In this document: in pieces, positions 39,401 to 53,156 of the stretch | How positions within the stretch are numbered: the first letter of the stretch is position 1 | How the letters are laid out: each line of letters begins with the position of its first letter | DNA from: Diprion similis | Taxonomy: Eukaryota > Arthropoda > Insecta > Hymenoptera > Diprionidae | Direction of reading: 5' to 3' | Length of the DNA stretch: 64,000 nucleotides | Assembly: GCF_021155765.1 (NCBI RefSeq) | Contig: NC_060112.1 | Location: 12,276,001-12,340,000 of the forward strand | The notes under the pieces: generated by a model | What the model saw: only the letters and a program-made list of their open reading frames with translations | The model's database searches: none | Told to the model about the DNA's origin: nothing | Program-made: the position numbers and the translations under genes

Positions 39401-42290
39401 TTTTCAAGAAAAAGTGTAGGTATAACAGAGGCCCGTTACTCATTTTATCTGTCTGTAGTATAAAACATATAGCACGACGCAAAGCTTTCGTGTGTAAAAT
39501 CCGTCAGCGTACCTATAAGTAATCAATGTTTAGAGCCTAAACAGGGCATCGTGAATAACGACATAATCATAAATATCAATAATTTCATTCCATGCGATTT
39601 TCGATTCAGCTGCACGTATAGACCAGCTACCTGGCCTGATTATTGTAACTGTGTCATCGCAGGTATCAGCTGATGTCGTCCATCAACGCAGCGCGCACTA
39701 CAGAGAACACGTACTTGTGATGTGTCTCTGACAAATATTCGCGTGTCACTTCTTGTAGAAAAACCTGTGAAAATCTACCTGAGATCGCATCGGATAATAT
39801 TATTCCGGCTTATAAATTATTTACTTTATTCCTGTAAAATAAGCCGCGTGCTTGTGCGCTGGTATGTGTAACACGTATACGCCGCTACCAAAGCCGAAGG
39901 TAAAGATCAATGCTGGCCGACACATACATGGTAAAAATAAAAAAAGTAAATTCAGCGATAATGCTTGATCCTGGGGGATAAGTGAACCAGATCTTCAACT
40001 GAATATTAACAACAGCTGCAGGTCGGGACTATATAAAATATATACTGCTGATCTGTATGTCCTTGAAAAAATTAGACTCGCTGCAGGTGGTGATAAATAC
40101 TTCCAGTTCGTTGAGAAGTTCGTGGAATAATTAATAATAATTGGTAGCCAACGGTTGGGGTAGTTAATCAGCTAAAAGAGAGTATGCGGCAACTCTTGAC
40201 AGATAATGATTACCGGCACACAATGGTGCGAATATAAATTCCTACTCCTATTGCCAGCTCAATTTTGAGGGATACGCAAAGGGCGTGTTACACAAATAAA
40301 TGCTCGTTATTACACTGCGATTCCAAGGTCATCTGAACCGGCAATTTCGCAACAATTAATCTGCTTGATTAACTAAACCGTATAAGCTCTTGTAATGTAT
40401 TATCTTTTTGAGCAGCCTTATCGCTGTAATCTGAAATAATTTTTGATTGTTGTACAGCCATAACGAGATTGCAACCATAATCGCGTTCTTACGTAAATAC
40501 GTAATAGATGTATGTATATATGCATATGTATGTTAGCTATATATGGATGATATAGCATCCACCAAACGTGAATACGTGTCAGGTAAAATAATAATTCCTC
40601 GTTGTACCTTTAATAATTAAACTAATTCAAAAACGTACACTTTGAACTTGACGCCGTATGAATAAATAATCAACTATGGCTCCACCAGCGAGCTCCAGAA
40701 TGAGTTGGAAGTCGTTAGGAAAGTAAACCGACTTTCTAAATCAATTTGAATGAGTACAACAAACAGAATCGGAGTTTTGACTATTTTCACAATTAATAAA
40801 TTGTCGGGATTGCGGGGATCCCCAGATTCGCCAATTCGTCAAAGTTATTATTACTCACTTATCGTTGTGAACTTGTACTTCGTTTTGTCAACTGGAATAG
40901 ACAATTACCATAGAGCTTCCTCACCTCATTATGCAATCATCGTTATTTTCCGAAAGCTCATCCCAGCGTGCCTTATACTATAGAGTACCTCAGGCCATTG
41001 GAAAAGTGTTAAGTAGGCAGGCCCATGTCTACAACTAATATGCATCATACATGCTCACATATATGACCAAGCATATACAATACACATAGCCGTATAATGC
41101 TGATATATGTATATGTAGCCGATACGTGATCCTTATATCGCGTACTGATAGCTGTAAGTTTACAATACCATAATTTGTACAGCAAACTCGCTTATTCGAA
41201 CCAATAATTAAGTCAGTATAGTTCAGGGTGCATTAACATGTAAACTGTTTTGTTCTGTACAGGCACACATTTGAATTAATCACCGGTACCTAGCGTGAAC
41301 TTTATTAGAACGTTCTATAAAATTTAGGACCAAGTGATTACCCTAATCGTATTAGTTAGTCAACTAAACGTACAGCTTCACAATGGCTAGGCAGAACACG
41401 TATCATTGCGTTTTCCCAGCTTAACTTTAACTATCAATTACAGTATTAATTAGGACATGGAAGTGAATTGAGTTTCCGTGATAATAAAATTTCCATACCT
41501 TTGACCTCGCGTGTAACATATCTAGCGTAGATTTGACCTGTAGATTTCGTATAGTTTTATGTGAGAAATTATTTAGAAATGCCTAATCCAAAATATCCGT
41601 GGTGCCAGTTAGTTAATTAATCTATTGTTACAGTATACCCATCTTCGTTCATAGCGCGAATAACTTCCCAAAAGCAATGATAATCTTTATGCATAGTTTT
41701 AGATCCGTCACTGATACAGAAATCACATGAAATTGAAATCCAGATACTGCGAAGTATTACCTAATAAGATTGTTATTCACTTTTCTTCCCCATACCTTCT
41801 AGCGAATTAACGATATGGAGTTTGATAGGGTTTCTTCGTGCTTTTATAATTTCATTGAGCATGCAATTCTGCCTACGGTACACATAATCACGTCATACGT
41901 AACAAAATGACTGATGAATATGACGAAAACCCACGTCCTTGACGAATTGTGGTGCATTGTTGAGGCTTATTCCGTTGAACCAAGTCCGGCGGCTTCGCGT
42001 TGCCTTGATTAATCAATTTTAATTCCCTAATGGAGTGCGCGTGGCATGAACGGGAAAAATTGGTGGCAAATCGTGGATTTTTAATACGGCTATCGAAAGA
42101 TATTCTGGTAGAGACTATTGTTCTGATACACTGAGAATAAAATACCCTCGATGATAACGCAGTTTAATTTCGTTGATATATTTTTTTTGTCATTATTTAC
42201 AAGGTAATCGGAGTAACCGTTGAATTTGATGTACATACATTAATTACATATTATACCTAGATCAATAGGTTATAGAATATACAACGTTTA
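36481..42290. other. Intergenic region between calmodulin promoter and TTC7 3' end
   Basis: About 5.8 kb without a convincing gene. Base composition is mixed. GC-richer, promoter-like patches occur at about 36940-37150, 37480-37620, 37740-38100 (with a plus TTTATAAG at about 37770 and CTTCC repeats) and 38400-38480. From 38500 to 42290 it is AT-rich with scattered TATA/ATGTATA low-complexity stretches. These patches could be distal calmodulin promoters or enhancers, or non-coding transcripts; nothing proves it. Confidence 0.4.
38418..38490. promoter_or_regulatory. CpG-rich island with paired TGCGCA (NRF1-like) motifs
   Basis: TGCGCAT at 38448-38454 and ATGCGCA at 38460-38466 form an inverted pair around TGGCT (an ATTGG CCAAT-box half is included). 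They are followed by GGCGGGCGCGC. Such TGCGCA clusters resemble NRF1/Ewg promoter sites. No gene start is visible adjacent to it. Confidence 0.3.
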
Positions 42291-42367
42291 TAGATACATA
42301 CATACATAAATACATGTGTATAATATTTATATATTATATAGTAATTTATATACTTCGTTTCTGGAGT

Positions 42368-45300
42368 TTATTCAAATGTTAAGGGGATGGAAAATACGGG
42401 CAAAATCGGATTAGTTGTTTCGACTTCTAACGCTGTTGCCATACAATCACTCGCTGCGTCCACTTCGCCCAAAGATTCTAATACCTTTCCTAAATTATAC
42501 CTATAAAGCATGGGATTGAAAATGCATTAAAAAGTTAGCAGTTTCAGCAGTTTCTGAGCAATCACAATTTCTCTGTGTCAAAAGTAGGGTGTTCTATGAA
42601 CGAGATGAAGATATTGAATGAAATTATCAAATAGATCTGGAAACTATGAAGATTGAAAGTTTTTGTTGTGGTATGAAATTACTTGTTTCATATACGTGAT
42701 AGGAAATATCCAATATTTCCTATAAATATGCAATACATTCTACCCTTGTGATACCTACCACGTTTGATGAGAGTTGGGATCTATTTTCGCTGCTTCTCGT
42801 AAAGTTTTTTCAGCTAGCCTTTGACTTCCCAAGTAGTGATAAATCAATCCCTGTAAAACAGTGAAAAAATATATTCTGGTTTTGTATTTCCAAAGTGAGT
42901 AGAAGCATAGTGTTCGTAACATGAAGACGAAATATTTTTACTTTTTTTTTCAACTAGACTATCGTCACATATTTTCAAGCCTACAAAAATTAGTCACATA
43001 GAATCTAAAGCACCAATTATATTTTTTACATTATTTTATATGATTTTCTTATCTAGCTGGTCTTCTAAAATTATACAAATTATATTGACCATCCCTGTAT
43101 TGAAATTGAAAGAATTTGTACGTCATCATGGGTTAAATTCATTGCATAGTGTAGTGAGTTTCAATGTGAGTCGAAATTTTTCTCTGGGTTTTCACCTTTT
43201 ATAAATACAGATAATACAAACAACGAAGCGTACAATGAATTGAAATAGCAACACAATTGCCGCAGAGACGGAAATGAGTTTCCTACAACTAGCTGAAGAT
43301 AAGAATAATACAATGCAATAGATTAGATTGTCAGTCCACTTTTATGAAGTAATTGTTTGTTGAAGAAAATTTTAATTATAATTATACTTTTTTCTGCACA
43401 GTGTTACTTCAACTGCGAAACTTTGATTATGATTCGATGGTTGTAGAAACGTATTTGATTAGATATTTACCAGGTGCTGAAGGCTCTTTATATGAGATGG
43501 ATTGATAGAGACTGCATTTTGAAAGCATTGCTTAGCCTCGATATATTCTTGTTTGTGCTCATGCAAAAGCCCTCTCTGTGAATAAATAAATATTTATATA
43601 ATATAATATTACTGCAGCATAAGATAATGTACTGAAACAAACTTAAAGTCTTCCAAAATACCTATTTGTATTGTACAGCTTAACATCCGATACTTACAGT
43701 GTACATGATGTGATGACTGAGAGGAAAAATATTAGTTGCCTCTTGCAAAGATAAAGTAGCCGGAGTCGGCCGATCGAGGTCTAAATAAACCTCTGAAAGT
43801 AAAAGCCAAACTTGAAGCTGCAGCAACCACGCGCGCTGTGGCCCAGGCCGTGGAGTAAAAGAACTCAGGGATGAAGCAACTTCTGACAATGCCTGCTCAA
43901 CTCTGGACGCTGCTAATGAATGGGCATGTAAAGAACCTGATGCAAAGTAATGATCAGTTACATGACGAATTACATTTCACAAGTCGATGAGTAGCTGAAT
44001 CAAGAAATATTGTCCAGCCTGGGGATATTCAAACATTGCAGCTTACAATTTAAAAAAATAAACCCTCCAGATCTCATAATACCTAATTAGAATCACCAAA
44101 AATCGAATGAATTTCAATGGAAGATTCGGTTACTTTTATAATTTTTTACAGTGATTATTCAGGCATGACGTGTCAACATAGATTTAAAATTTTATAATTT
44201 TTTAGCTTCTCGAAATCTTTCTTTGCTTAACTGTACAATGACAATTTTTCCCAAATATTTACGGCTTCTCAGCTGTGTTCATAATTATTGTTCAAGGCAA
44301 AATTAGTACATGGCTCACGGCTCATTCTTTGCTTTTGTCGAACAATAAGACAGTGAACAGGGCGAATAGCGCGTGAGTTAATCTGTTTCTGAGATTTTCA
44401 AGATTTCACATATCATAGTCACCATGTTATGGGGGAAATGTTAAATTAGCGTAAAGCAGATAGAAGATATTGTATGTACATAAGAAAAGATAATATATAC
44501 TAACTCGAATCTTTGTCTGACATTTCCGAGGTGTACAATTGGAAAACGCTGCGTGTTTCACTACGTTTTTCACTATGTTGATCATTGCAGTCAACGTTTG
44601 TTTGATCTTCGTATAAATTCTTCCATAGAAACAGCATATGCTTTACAGTCGCTAGGGCTTCTTCTCCACCCACACTATGTAACTCTAGATGTGCTTTGAC
44701 ATACAGGAGATTTAGGTTGTCCGGATATTCATCTAGAGCAGTTTTAACTAAGGACAAAGCTTCAGCATACTGTTTGTGCGCTGACAACAGTAAAGTTAGT
44801 AAATGGAGAGAAGGAACGTGCTCAGCATGTAAATTTAATGCGATTTTGACGTGGACCATTGCCTCGTTTATTTGCCTATTGATCGCGTATTCATGTGCCA
44901 AATAATACTCTGCCAAGTGGTCATTAGGATCGCACTGCTGAGCCCTGAAAAATTACGTGGCTATTTATTCATCGTAATATTTTACAATAACGGCAGCATT
45001 ACTGGATGTGCAAAGAATATGTTTTACTTATGGAAACAGTCCAGAGCTGCGTTGGTATGTTGCAGTTTGTCCTGCTTAATGTTCGTCGTTGAAGAGAGCA
45101 TGCTGTGACCAATTCCTATGTACAAATGACATCGCGATTGAAGTCCTTGTGGGCTAGCAGCCTCTTTAAGTAAAGCCTTGTGACTCCAATCAATACCATC
45201 TTCGATCTATAAGGAAATTAACTTACTCATACTCTGTTAACCCGTCACGTTATACTTTCAATCAATCAATGGGTAATCATATTAATGGTAGAGATATTTA

Positions 45301-48300
45301 CCAAATTTAAATTGGCGTAACAGAGACGTGCAGCCAAAAGACATGGCATTACTTTTTGTGGAGAAAGTCGATTAACAATCTTTAAAACCGAATACGCCAG
45401 AGCATGCTTCCCAAGACTGATCAGACATAGTGCATGTTGCATCCACACGTGTGCTTCACCATGAGAAAATTTCATGGCTCTTTCAAATGACTGGAAAAAA
45501 TAACATGTATTTTGATCAGGCAGAAATGCATCAGGAAATTAATATTTTATGTTAGTGTAGAATATTATGCCCATCACAAACACGTAATTGTGGAGTATAA
45601 TCGTTTAGTAAACCATTGCTGATAATGTCTGATTATTGATTGATGATATTTATATTAACACAAATTACTACACTAGTCAAAATGACTGGTCTTCAAAAAT
45701 ATGGAAAAAAAAATATAAAACTATGTAACTAGAATATGTTTTAATACCAATATGATATGAAAATTTTTTATTATTACGCATTTTTGGTAGACCAGTTATT
45801 TTTACTGATTTTGGTAGAAATAGCTTCGTCTTAATTTCAGTAGTTCTAGTGTTAAACATACATAGATAAAGATTAGAAATAATACAGATTACCAACCTCA
45901 TGTAAAAGTCCGACTTGGCCCCATCTTACGACTGCAATGGTTAGAAGATCGTATACAGCTGTTGCATTCTCAAATGCGTGAATTCTAGCTTCTTTAAACT
46001 CGGGCGATTGACTCAGTACTGTATCTCGTACAGCCATGGCTTCACTTATGAGCAGAAGTAGGATTATTTCTTCGCATTCACTTCTTGGATTAAAGAGGTT
46101 TAAGCCAGTATATTTCTTTGGCTTCCATGGAGATTCTGTCAAACTACTATTGGAATGATGGGCTGGCTTCCTACTCCCTGAAATTAATATTGAAAACACA
46201 AATCAGTGAAGCAAAATACAGAGAAATTAGTTGAAATATTTACCTGACATTTCAATGATGCCCTCTGGTCGGGTGTATATAGTGCCTGTAACACCTCGCA
46301 ATAGAACTTCTGCTAGCTGTCGGGTCAACGTCAAACGGAATCTCTGAGTTGCAGTGGCCTCCACAGCAGATAGCATACCCCTTTAAATTTTAGGGCAAAC
46401 AGAATTAAGTATACAACAATTCGACACTTGTTGATATGAAAAGTATTAGTTTGATTGATTAAAAGGTCAAATTCTGAATAACTTTTTGCAATAGCTATAT
46501 ACGATGAGAAGGTATATTTTGTTTTCAAAAACTATAATAAGAGGTCACTAAAGTCCTTAAGTGTCATAGGATATCTAATGTTACTGTATCCCAGATTTAC
46601 CTATATCGATTTATGGCAGCTTGGATATTTCCAGCTTGCATGTGAAGTATAGGGGCTCTTTGTAAAGCAGTTTCTAAAATTGGCCCAACAGATTTCGTAG
46701 AACTTGGAGGTGGTTGAGGAGAATAGGAACCTAAAGAAATCTTTGCCATTACATTAATTTGCATCATGTGGGAGAGTAAATTGTGTAATAAATCAATGGC
46801 TGACAATATCATACATAACTTGATCGTCTCAATATATATATATATATACATATAAAGAATTGAGTGAAATTATAAAAAATTTAATCATTTTCTAGAGACC
46901 TGGCAATTTTTGTGGAATTCATCTTATTGCAAGGACACAATGGTTGATGATTTCTAGATAAATGGTCAGGGAGAACTTTTCATGATTTAGCGTACCTATA
47001 CTGTTGGAATTCAAAGTACTGGTAGTGCTGATTTGCTGCTGAAGTGCGATTTTGTCCTGCTCTTGTAAGTACAACACAGTCAAATCTCCAGCAATTTCAA
47101 AACACTTGATCATCTGTTCCTGCCATTCCGCAACTTTGAATTTTGACTTCAAGTTTGGAGGCTGCTTTTCCAAGCACAAACCTGCATTTGAAAATAAGCT
47201 TTAAAAGCTGTATTCGAAGATATGTATTGTCGCATATTTCATTTGGCAAAAATCATAAATGCAAGTAAAATAAAGTGATGGAATTTTGATTTTTTTCAAT
47301 TTTCCTAGAGTAACACAGTTCATTTGTGAATAAATGACACATGATTTTAATAGTGGCAATTAATAATAACTAAATATCAATGCACAAAATGATGAATAGT
47401 TGGATGAAGAGATTGTGTAAATGTACAAACAGCGGTATATTCATAGTAGAAAATCTGATGCAGTATAATGGACTGGTAACCATACCAAGAAACTAAACCT
47501 AGTAATTTGTGATGAAGGATAACTAATTGATACCTTTTATCGCATATGACTCAGCTATAATCCGTAAACTGCGGCAGGGTAACTGCTTTTCTGTTAGTGT
47601 GTGAAGTTCGGCTTGCTGATAATGGTGAAGAGCATCTTCGTACATTCCCATTGCATAGTGTAGCTTTCCTAGGAGTAGATGAGCATCCAAAACAACCATG
47701 GCCTAAATTTGAACGAATAATTGTAGCAAAATGTTTCCGAATTTTGGGCATTAACCTTGATTAATTAATGTATTAACAGCAATTCCTACATCTTAATGTA
47801 TTTAAAGATTTGATCTATGAAGCTTGATCAAACATCATCCTAATAATAAATTAAACAGTCTCTGCGAATTTTAGTCACAGTTTCGAAACTTTAGTTACAT
47901 AAATCTTTTTCAATTAAACGCTCTATAAAGACAAGTTGAATTATTTCTGAAAACTGGATACCTTTTTGCCTGTTTCATTTGCTGCTAGTAGAAGATGTCT
48001 TTTTGTTTCAACCAGACCAGCTCTAGCTTTGCCTATGTTTGCTTCAATCGGTGGGGCCTCCTCCAGGAAATTTTCCAACCTTCCTTCTCCACATAAGAAG
48101 TTTGCCAAACATTCTGCAAATTATGTCAATTATTAACGTAATGATAATTTATTTCTTTCAACAAAATTTTTATACACCACCTTGAGCATAACATGCATCA
48201 CATGCATCTCAAGCTGCTTGATTTAGTTAGTATGAACATTTGGTAGACGACATTGGTTCAAAATTGACGGTAATTAAATAAAGATAGGGTATTTTAACTG

Positions 48301-49281
48301 AAGTAGGTGACTGAAAATCTGATACATTATAATCAATTCAGTTGGAATTTTGTTAAATCGCTCGCAGTCAAATGCATGATCAGAATAAAAGCGGTTATCA
48401 AATGGTACAAACTACATGACTTAATAAAAATTGATTGATATCCGGTAGCGTAGGAACTTAATTCATAAAAGAGTATCGGAGTCAAATCTGACAATGTTGA
48501 CATAATAATTCGACACTTGCACGTACTTGTTTGCAAAATAGAGGTGCTAAATACTGTCTGACTTGTCAAAAACATTCATAATTGGTGAGGTTTCATAGAA
48601 TGTTGTGGTTGCAAGATATGCATATTAGGTACTTTATATAAATGATTTGAACGCAACGAATGGTCAGAAATTTTAATATGCAATTTGTAAGGAATATATT
48701 GTGGCATTTCAGATATTGATAATTTGGTTAAAAATTGCAATATAATGTTGAAATATTTTTTTCGTGTTTTGATTTTTTAAATTTCATTTTTTTTAGTAAA
48801 ATGTTGGTAGTCAGTCCACGATTCCTATGAATGTGGCATTCAACAAATAGTGCTCAGATGCTCCTCTAGTGTTTCTCTCGGAGTTCAACTTAGCCGAGAA
48901 CACTCCTGAGTCTTATAGTAACGTTTTAGATATTATTTCGTTAAAATCTGTTGAATTTTTAAAAGAAAAAGTAATGACAAACATACATACAAAAAAACCA
49001 ACGATGTAACCACATTGCCATTGGATTAAACATTGACTCATCAATGATAATTTTTTCCGGTGCTGCGACGACAAAAACATTCATCATATTTTCATGATAT
49101 GGAACGAGGAATAATTTGTCTTTAGAATTGACCATGCATAGAGTATGAGATACGAACCATAGCTTGAATCTTGACTTTTTAAAGCATCAGCCAATTCAAT
49201 AACTTTTTTCCAATTCCCTTCCTCCCTGTTTTTTTCGATCTCCGTTTGGAGCCGTATCGTATTTCCTCTTTTGCTTGTCAT
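42368..49281 (-). CDS. TTC7: Tetratricopeptide repeat protein 7 (PI4KA complex scaffold)
   Basis: Fourteen coding exons: 49158-49281, 47962-48113, 47534-47702, 46996-47181, 46601-46730, 46244-46380, 45897-46177, 45302-45490, 45028-45206, 44505-44944, 43698-43912, 43471-43575, 42759-42850 and 42368-42500. Phases agree throughout; total 2532 bp, 843 aa, equal to the length I recall for vertebrate TTC7B. Start is MTSKRGNTIRLQTEIEKNR; there is no upstream in-frame ATG before a stop. Recognisable blocks are CLANFLCGEGRLENFLEEAP, LTLTRQLAEVLLRG, EEIILLLLISEAMAVRD, VYDLLTIAVVRWGQ, LHLLTLLLSAHKQYAEALSL and ASRVEQALSEVASSL, then C-terminal TPRs. From family knowledge, TTC7 with FAM126 and EFR3 anchors PI4KIII-alpha at the plasma membrane to make PI4P. 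The spelled exon borders are all GT-AG. It is divergent from HAT1. Confidence 0.96.
46832..46850. repeat. (TA)n dinucleotide repeat
   Basis: A short TA microsatellite inside TTC7 intron 4 (between exons 46996-47181 and 46601-46730). Confidence 0.8.
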
Positions 49282-50076
49282 TCTTTCGCTTCTCGAGGCC
49301 ACATCGATGGCTTTCTTGTTGAGCTCTGTCCAAGAACTACGGCCGACTACGTCTTCGACGTGTCACTAATCCCACTGCACAACACCACAACCATACTCCC
49401 ACAACATACTCTACAGACTTTTAACAGCAAATGAAGGCGAGTGTGGCCATAGAATAGTCAACCCTGTTAACCTGTCGAATAAGCATAGATCATACGCTTG
49501 TAGATAGTTATTGCATTGGCTGTAATTTTCTGAAAAGCTAGCTGCGGTTTGGCAAGGCCAACTCTTCACCCTGTTTGGCCGGAAGTATTGTATGTGGCGA
49601 TGTGTATATATAGCGGCTAACTGCCAAAGCGCGAATAGACAAACTGTACTTTTTAATACATGTATATACACGATTCATATACTATGTATCGGTATTCTTT
49701 AATCGGTCATGTACAAAATTCATGAAAAACTGGTAGCGGACTGGTTTTTCAGCTTTTAGAATCAATAGGTTTAGAATTGATGGTGTGCCAAAACTACTCC
49801 AAATATCGCAGTTTCAGGCACTGTGTTTCAGGGAATTATTCATCTGGGGAATTCACTACAATTCACCAAGCGTAGTATCCTTCGGACTTTCGTAATTTTT
49901 ATGTTTCGCTTACATCTCTATGTGCGTCGATTGTCAATGGAGAGGTTTGCGATTTTATGAAATGGTTGTTGAAGATAGATCATTTGGCGGGAAGCCGATC
50001 TTGGTTCTCTAATTACGTTCTCTTGAGCGGCGAGTCCACGTTCTCTATAGTTTTATTGTGAATTTCTAGAGAAGCA
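49282..50076. promoter_or_regulatory. Divergent promoter region of TTC7 and HAT1, with E2F site
   Basis: This lies between the TTC7 start codon and the probable HAT1 non-coding exon. It contains a perfect E2F-type TTTGGCGGGAA at 49983-49993. HAT1 coding begins right after an acceptor (exon from 50949), so an upstream 5'UTR exon is required; a candidate donor (GAAGCAG followed by gtacat) lies at 50077/50078, just downstream of the E2F site. Start sites are inferred. Confidence 0.5.
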
Positions 50077-50077
50077 G

Positions 50078-50948
50078 GTACATCAAAGGTTGTAAGTATT
50101 TAATGACATTTTACCAATCATTTTCAGCGTTATATGTGTTCGAACTACTACAGTTCGTCTCCAAACTGTTATGATGGATTATCTTCTCTTTTTTTTTTCA
50201 ACCCGTTAATACCGTCTTTCTGTTGTACAGATGATGATTAAACCTTTATGTATTTACGTCCGAACCGCCATCTCCACTTGTATCTTCTATGTTTACCCAG
50301 CTTTATCATCATTTATTTTATTTTTGATCATAACCTATGAAATTCGTTGCGATTTTTTTTATGCAGTATTGTATATCTTCTTTTCTCGGGCAATTTGAAA
50401 CCTTATTTATTTTACGTTTAAGGTTAGTATACAAGTTTACAATAATTTGCTGCAGTATCAAAAGCTTGCATGAAAATTTGAATGCAGTTATTTGGCTGTA
50501 GCTATTTTTTTTCCCTCTGATATTTTGCTGTCTAATTTAATGAGACACAAATGATTTTTTTTTTCAACTATTGGTACACAAATTCAATGAGGGAGAATGT
50601 TGGGGAATTTTTTATTGGTAATCTGTTTGCAAATCTCAGTCAGTCATCATCACGTGTAGAGTGATAGGAAGTTATTTAGAATACATTATTACAGAAAATT
50701 TACAAACAATTGTTTTTTTCTTTTCCTGCCTTACATAGCTGTATATCAATATATATTTACTGCTGATAATATGGTGCTGCAAATGTGCATCGAGAATGAA
50801 ACTACTTCTGAAAATATTTATTGAGTGTACAATATTTTCAAATCTTGATACTTTCAGTTTCCAGTATTTATGGAGAACTAGTGTGCAAATTTATTCAAGT
50901 CTAGTCTTTGAATGGAAATGTTTGAATAACTATGCTCATTTTCAACAG
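50078..50948 (+). other. Probable HAT1 intron 1
   Basis: T-rich, low-complexity sequence with no coding content, ending in ttttcaacag at 50948. Its 5' border depends on the uncertain upstream exon. Confidence 0.4.
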
Positions 50949-50953
50949 ATAAA

Positions 50954-53156
50954 ATGGAGGATGCTACAACCGCACGTCTCAAGAGTCTAATAATCAGTAG
51001 CAATGATGCATTGGAATTCAAATTAATAAGAAATCCCGATGATGTGGATGATGACAAACTCATTTTCAAGCCTGAGATGTCTCATCAAGTTTTCGGCGAC
51101 AGGTTTATATATATATTATATCTGATAAATATTTTTACTTCATCCATATCGTTTGCACTAGACCAACCAAGCTCATCTCGATCAGCCTCATGATTTAGAA
51201 TTATATCCTAACATTTATTGCATATCAAAGAATGAATTGGAATATGTAAGGATTTGGTGAAGCTCATTAACACAGGAAGAAAGATGAGATGAAATCGTTT
51301 CAATTTTGAGAACAAATGAGCTATTACATCAATAATTTGAAAAATTAATGTGTTCCTTATACTATTTCTTATGCCCATACATCACAGGCTCAAAAAATCC
51401 ACCACTACGTAAAAACTGTTTGATGTTAAAATTATTACATTGTTTATAGATTAATATATGAAAGTGATAGGAAGTGGTCCTAAGAATGAATTATTTCAGT
51501 GAAAACATATTTGGGTACCGAGACTTGCGCATCAAACTGTACTACTCGGCTGGCTGTTTGGAAACCTACTTAGGAATGACGTATTCCGAAAAAGCTGATC
51601 ACACGTTATGTGAAGGTGTAGAAGCTGATGAAGTTTTACCCAAAGTCAGTGAGAAGTTGGCTCCAAAAGTTCACAGCAGCATGGATTCGTTTATTGCAGC
51701 ACTTAAAAATGATGAAACTTTTATACCACACGGAACCTTGATTCACTCGTTTTCAATAAATGGTGAGCTTGAAGTCAAAGAGTGAATGATATAAAAACAA
51801 TCTTTGTCAACTAACATTGAATAGAACAAGAATCTTGAAACGGGCTTGCAGGATTTGCTGTTTATGATGCTTTTATTACTCATGAAATCACAAAAAGATT
51901 TATGCAACAAACATTTTTCAAACCAAATTGAGATGCGTTTAAACTGTTGTAAAGTAATTTGCAACTTGATAATTAAGATTTATCTTTGTCCCTAGATAAA
52001 GACAAGGGCGTCAGATATTTTGAAGTTTACAAAGCAGATATGAGCTGTAAAGGCTTTAAGGAGTACCACGAGCGTCTACAAACATTTCTACTTTGGTATA
52101 TAGATGCCGCTAGTTTTATCGACATTGATGATGACCAATGGCATTACTTTAACATGTTAGTATAGTAAGATTAGTTATTCACCCACTATCGTATTGTTCC
52201 AAATACTCGTATAAGTCAACTCTCAATGTTTTGTAAAAATAACTTGAGTTGCGAATAGCGAAACGGCACATATTTTATCTGTATTTCAGATTTGAGAAGT
52301 ACACTCCTACCGTGGGATCGCATCGGTATGCGACTGTTGGTTTTGCAACGGTTTATCAGTATTATGCCTATCCGCATCATGCGAGACCTCGAATTGCCCA
52401 AGTTCTTGTTCTTCCACCGTTTCAAGGGCTTGGTATAGGGGCTCAGCTTCTTTCTGCCATTTACAGAGAGTACATTGGACGAAGCGAAGTCAAAGATATT
52501 ACAGGTAAACTCTTGGTAGAATCTTCAGAATTTAGACTTGAACTTTTTCGCGCGGATTAAAATCCCACAAATAAGTAAATATCATCTTGGGTAATAAAAA
52601 CATTTTAATCTATGATTTACAATTCGTATATTTTTTTACAGTTGAGGATCCATCTATAACCTTCCAACGTGTACGCGATTTTGTCGATGCTCAAAATTGT
52701 AAAACTTTAGAGAGTTTCAGCAAAAGCAATCTGTTACAGGGATTTAATAAAAACATGGCTGCAGAAGCTAGTATAAAATTCAAAATAAACAAGGTATTTA
52801 AATATATTTTGTCAGTCGTATTTATAGTTTACAGAAGTAAATGATCAATCACGATTATTTCTTTGTAGAAACAAGCTCGCAGAGTCTATGAAATACTGAG
52901 ATTACGTGTTACCGATGTGTCTAACGAGCAGGAATACCAAGCATATCGGTTGGATGTTAAAAGAAGATTAAATGTTCCATTTCAACGTGAGCAAAAAAAC
53001 TTCAAGAAATTACAAAGAGCTTTAAAATCCGTAGAAGGAAGCACTGTAATTGATAGTCCATCTCCCGAACAGAGGATGCAAATTCTTGATAAACAGTATA
53101 GGCTTCTGGAACAAGACTACAAAAAAGTGATAGGAAGAATTGAAGCCTCTCCTTAG
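50954..53156 (+). CDS. HAT1: Histone acetyltransferase type B catalytic subunit
   Basis: Coding exons: 50954-51102, 51500-51762, 51996-52155, 52290-52504, 52642-52793 and 52869-53156; 1227 bp, 408 aa (human 419). The N-terminal domain has LEFKLIRNPDDVDDD and MSHQVFGD. The GNAT core contains FKEYHERLQTFLLWYIDAASFIDIDDDQWHYF, VLVLPPFQGLGIGAQLL with the acetyl-CoA loop Q236-G-L-G-I-G, then ITVEDPS, where E264 matches the general-base Glu known in human HAT1 (E276). The C-terminal part, KQARRVYEILRLRVTD and EYQAYRLDVKRRL, is also conserved. With RbAp46/48 it acetylates newly made histone H4 at K5/K12 before deposition. The Met at 50954 fits the family start. A polyadenylation hexamer AATAAA is at 53663-53668. 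Confidence 0.97.

Noticed and set aside
49282-49302. Extending TTC7 upstream to a GTG at 49302
   Set aside because: GTG is not an expected start here; the first in-frame ATG (49281) gives the family-like start and 843 aa.
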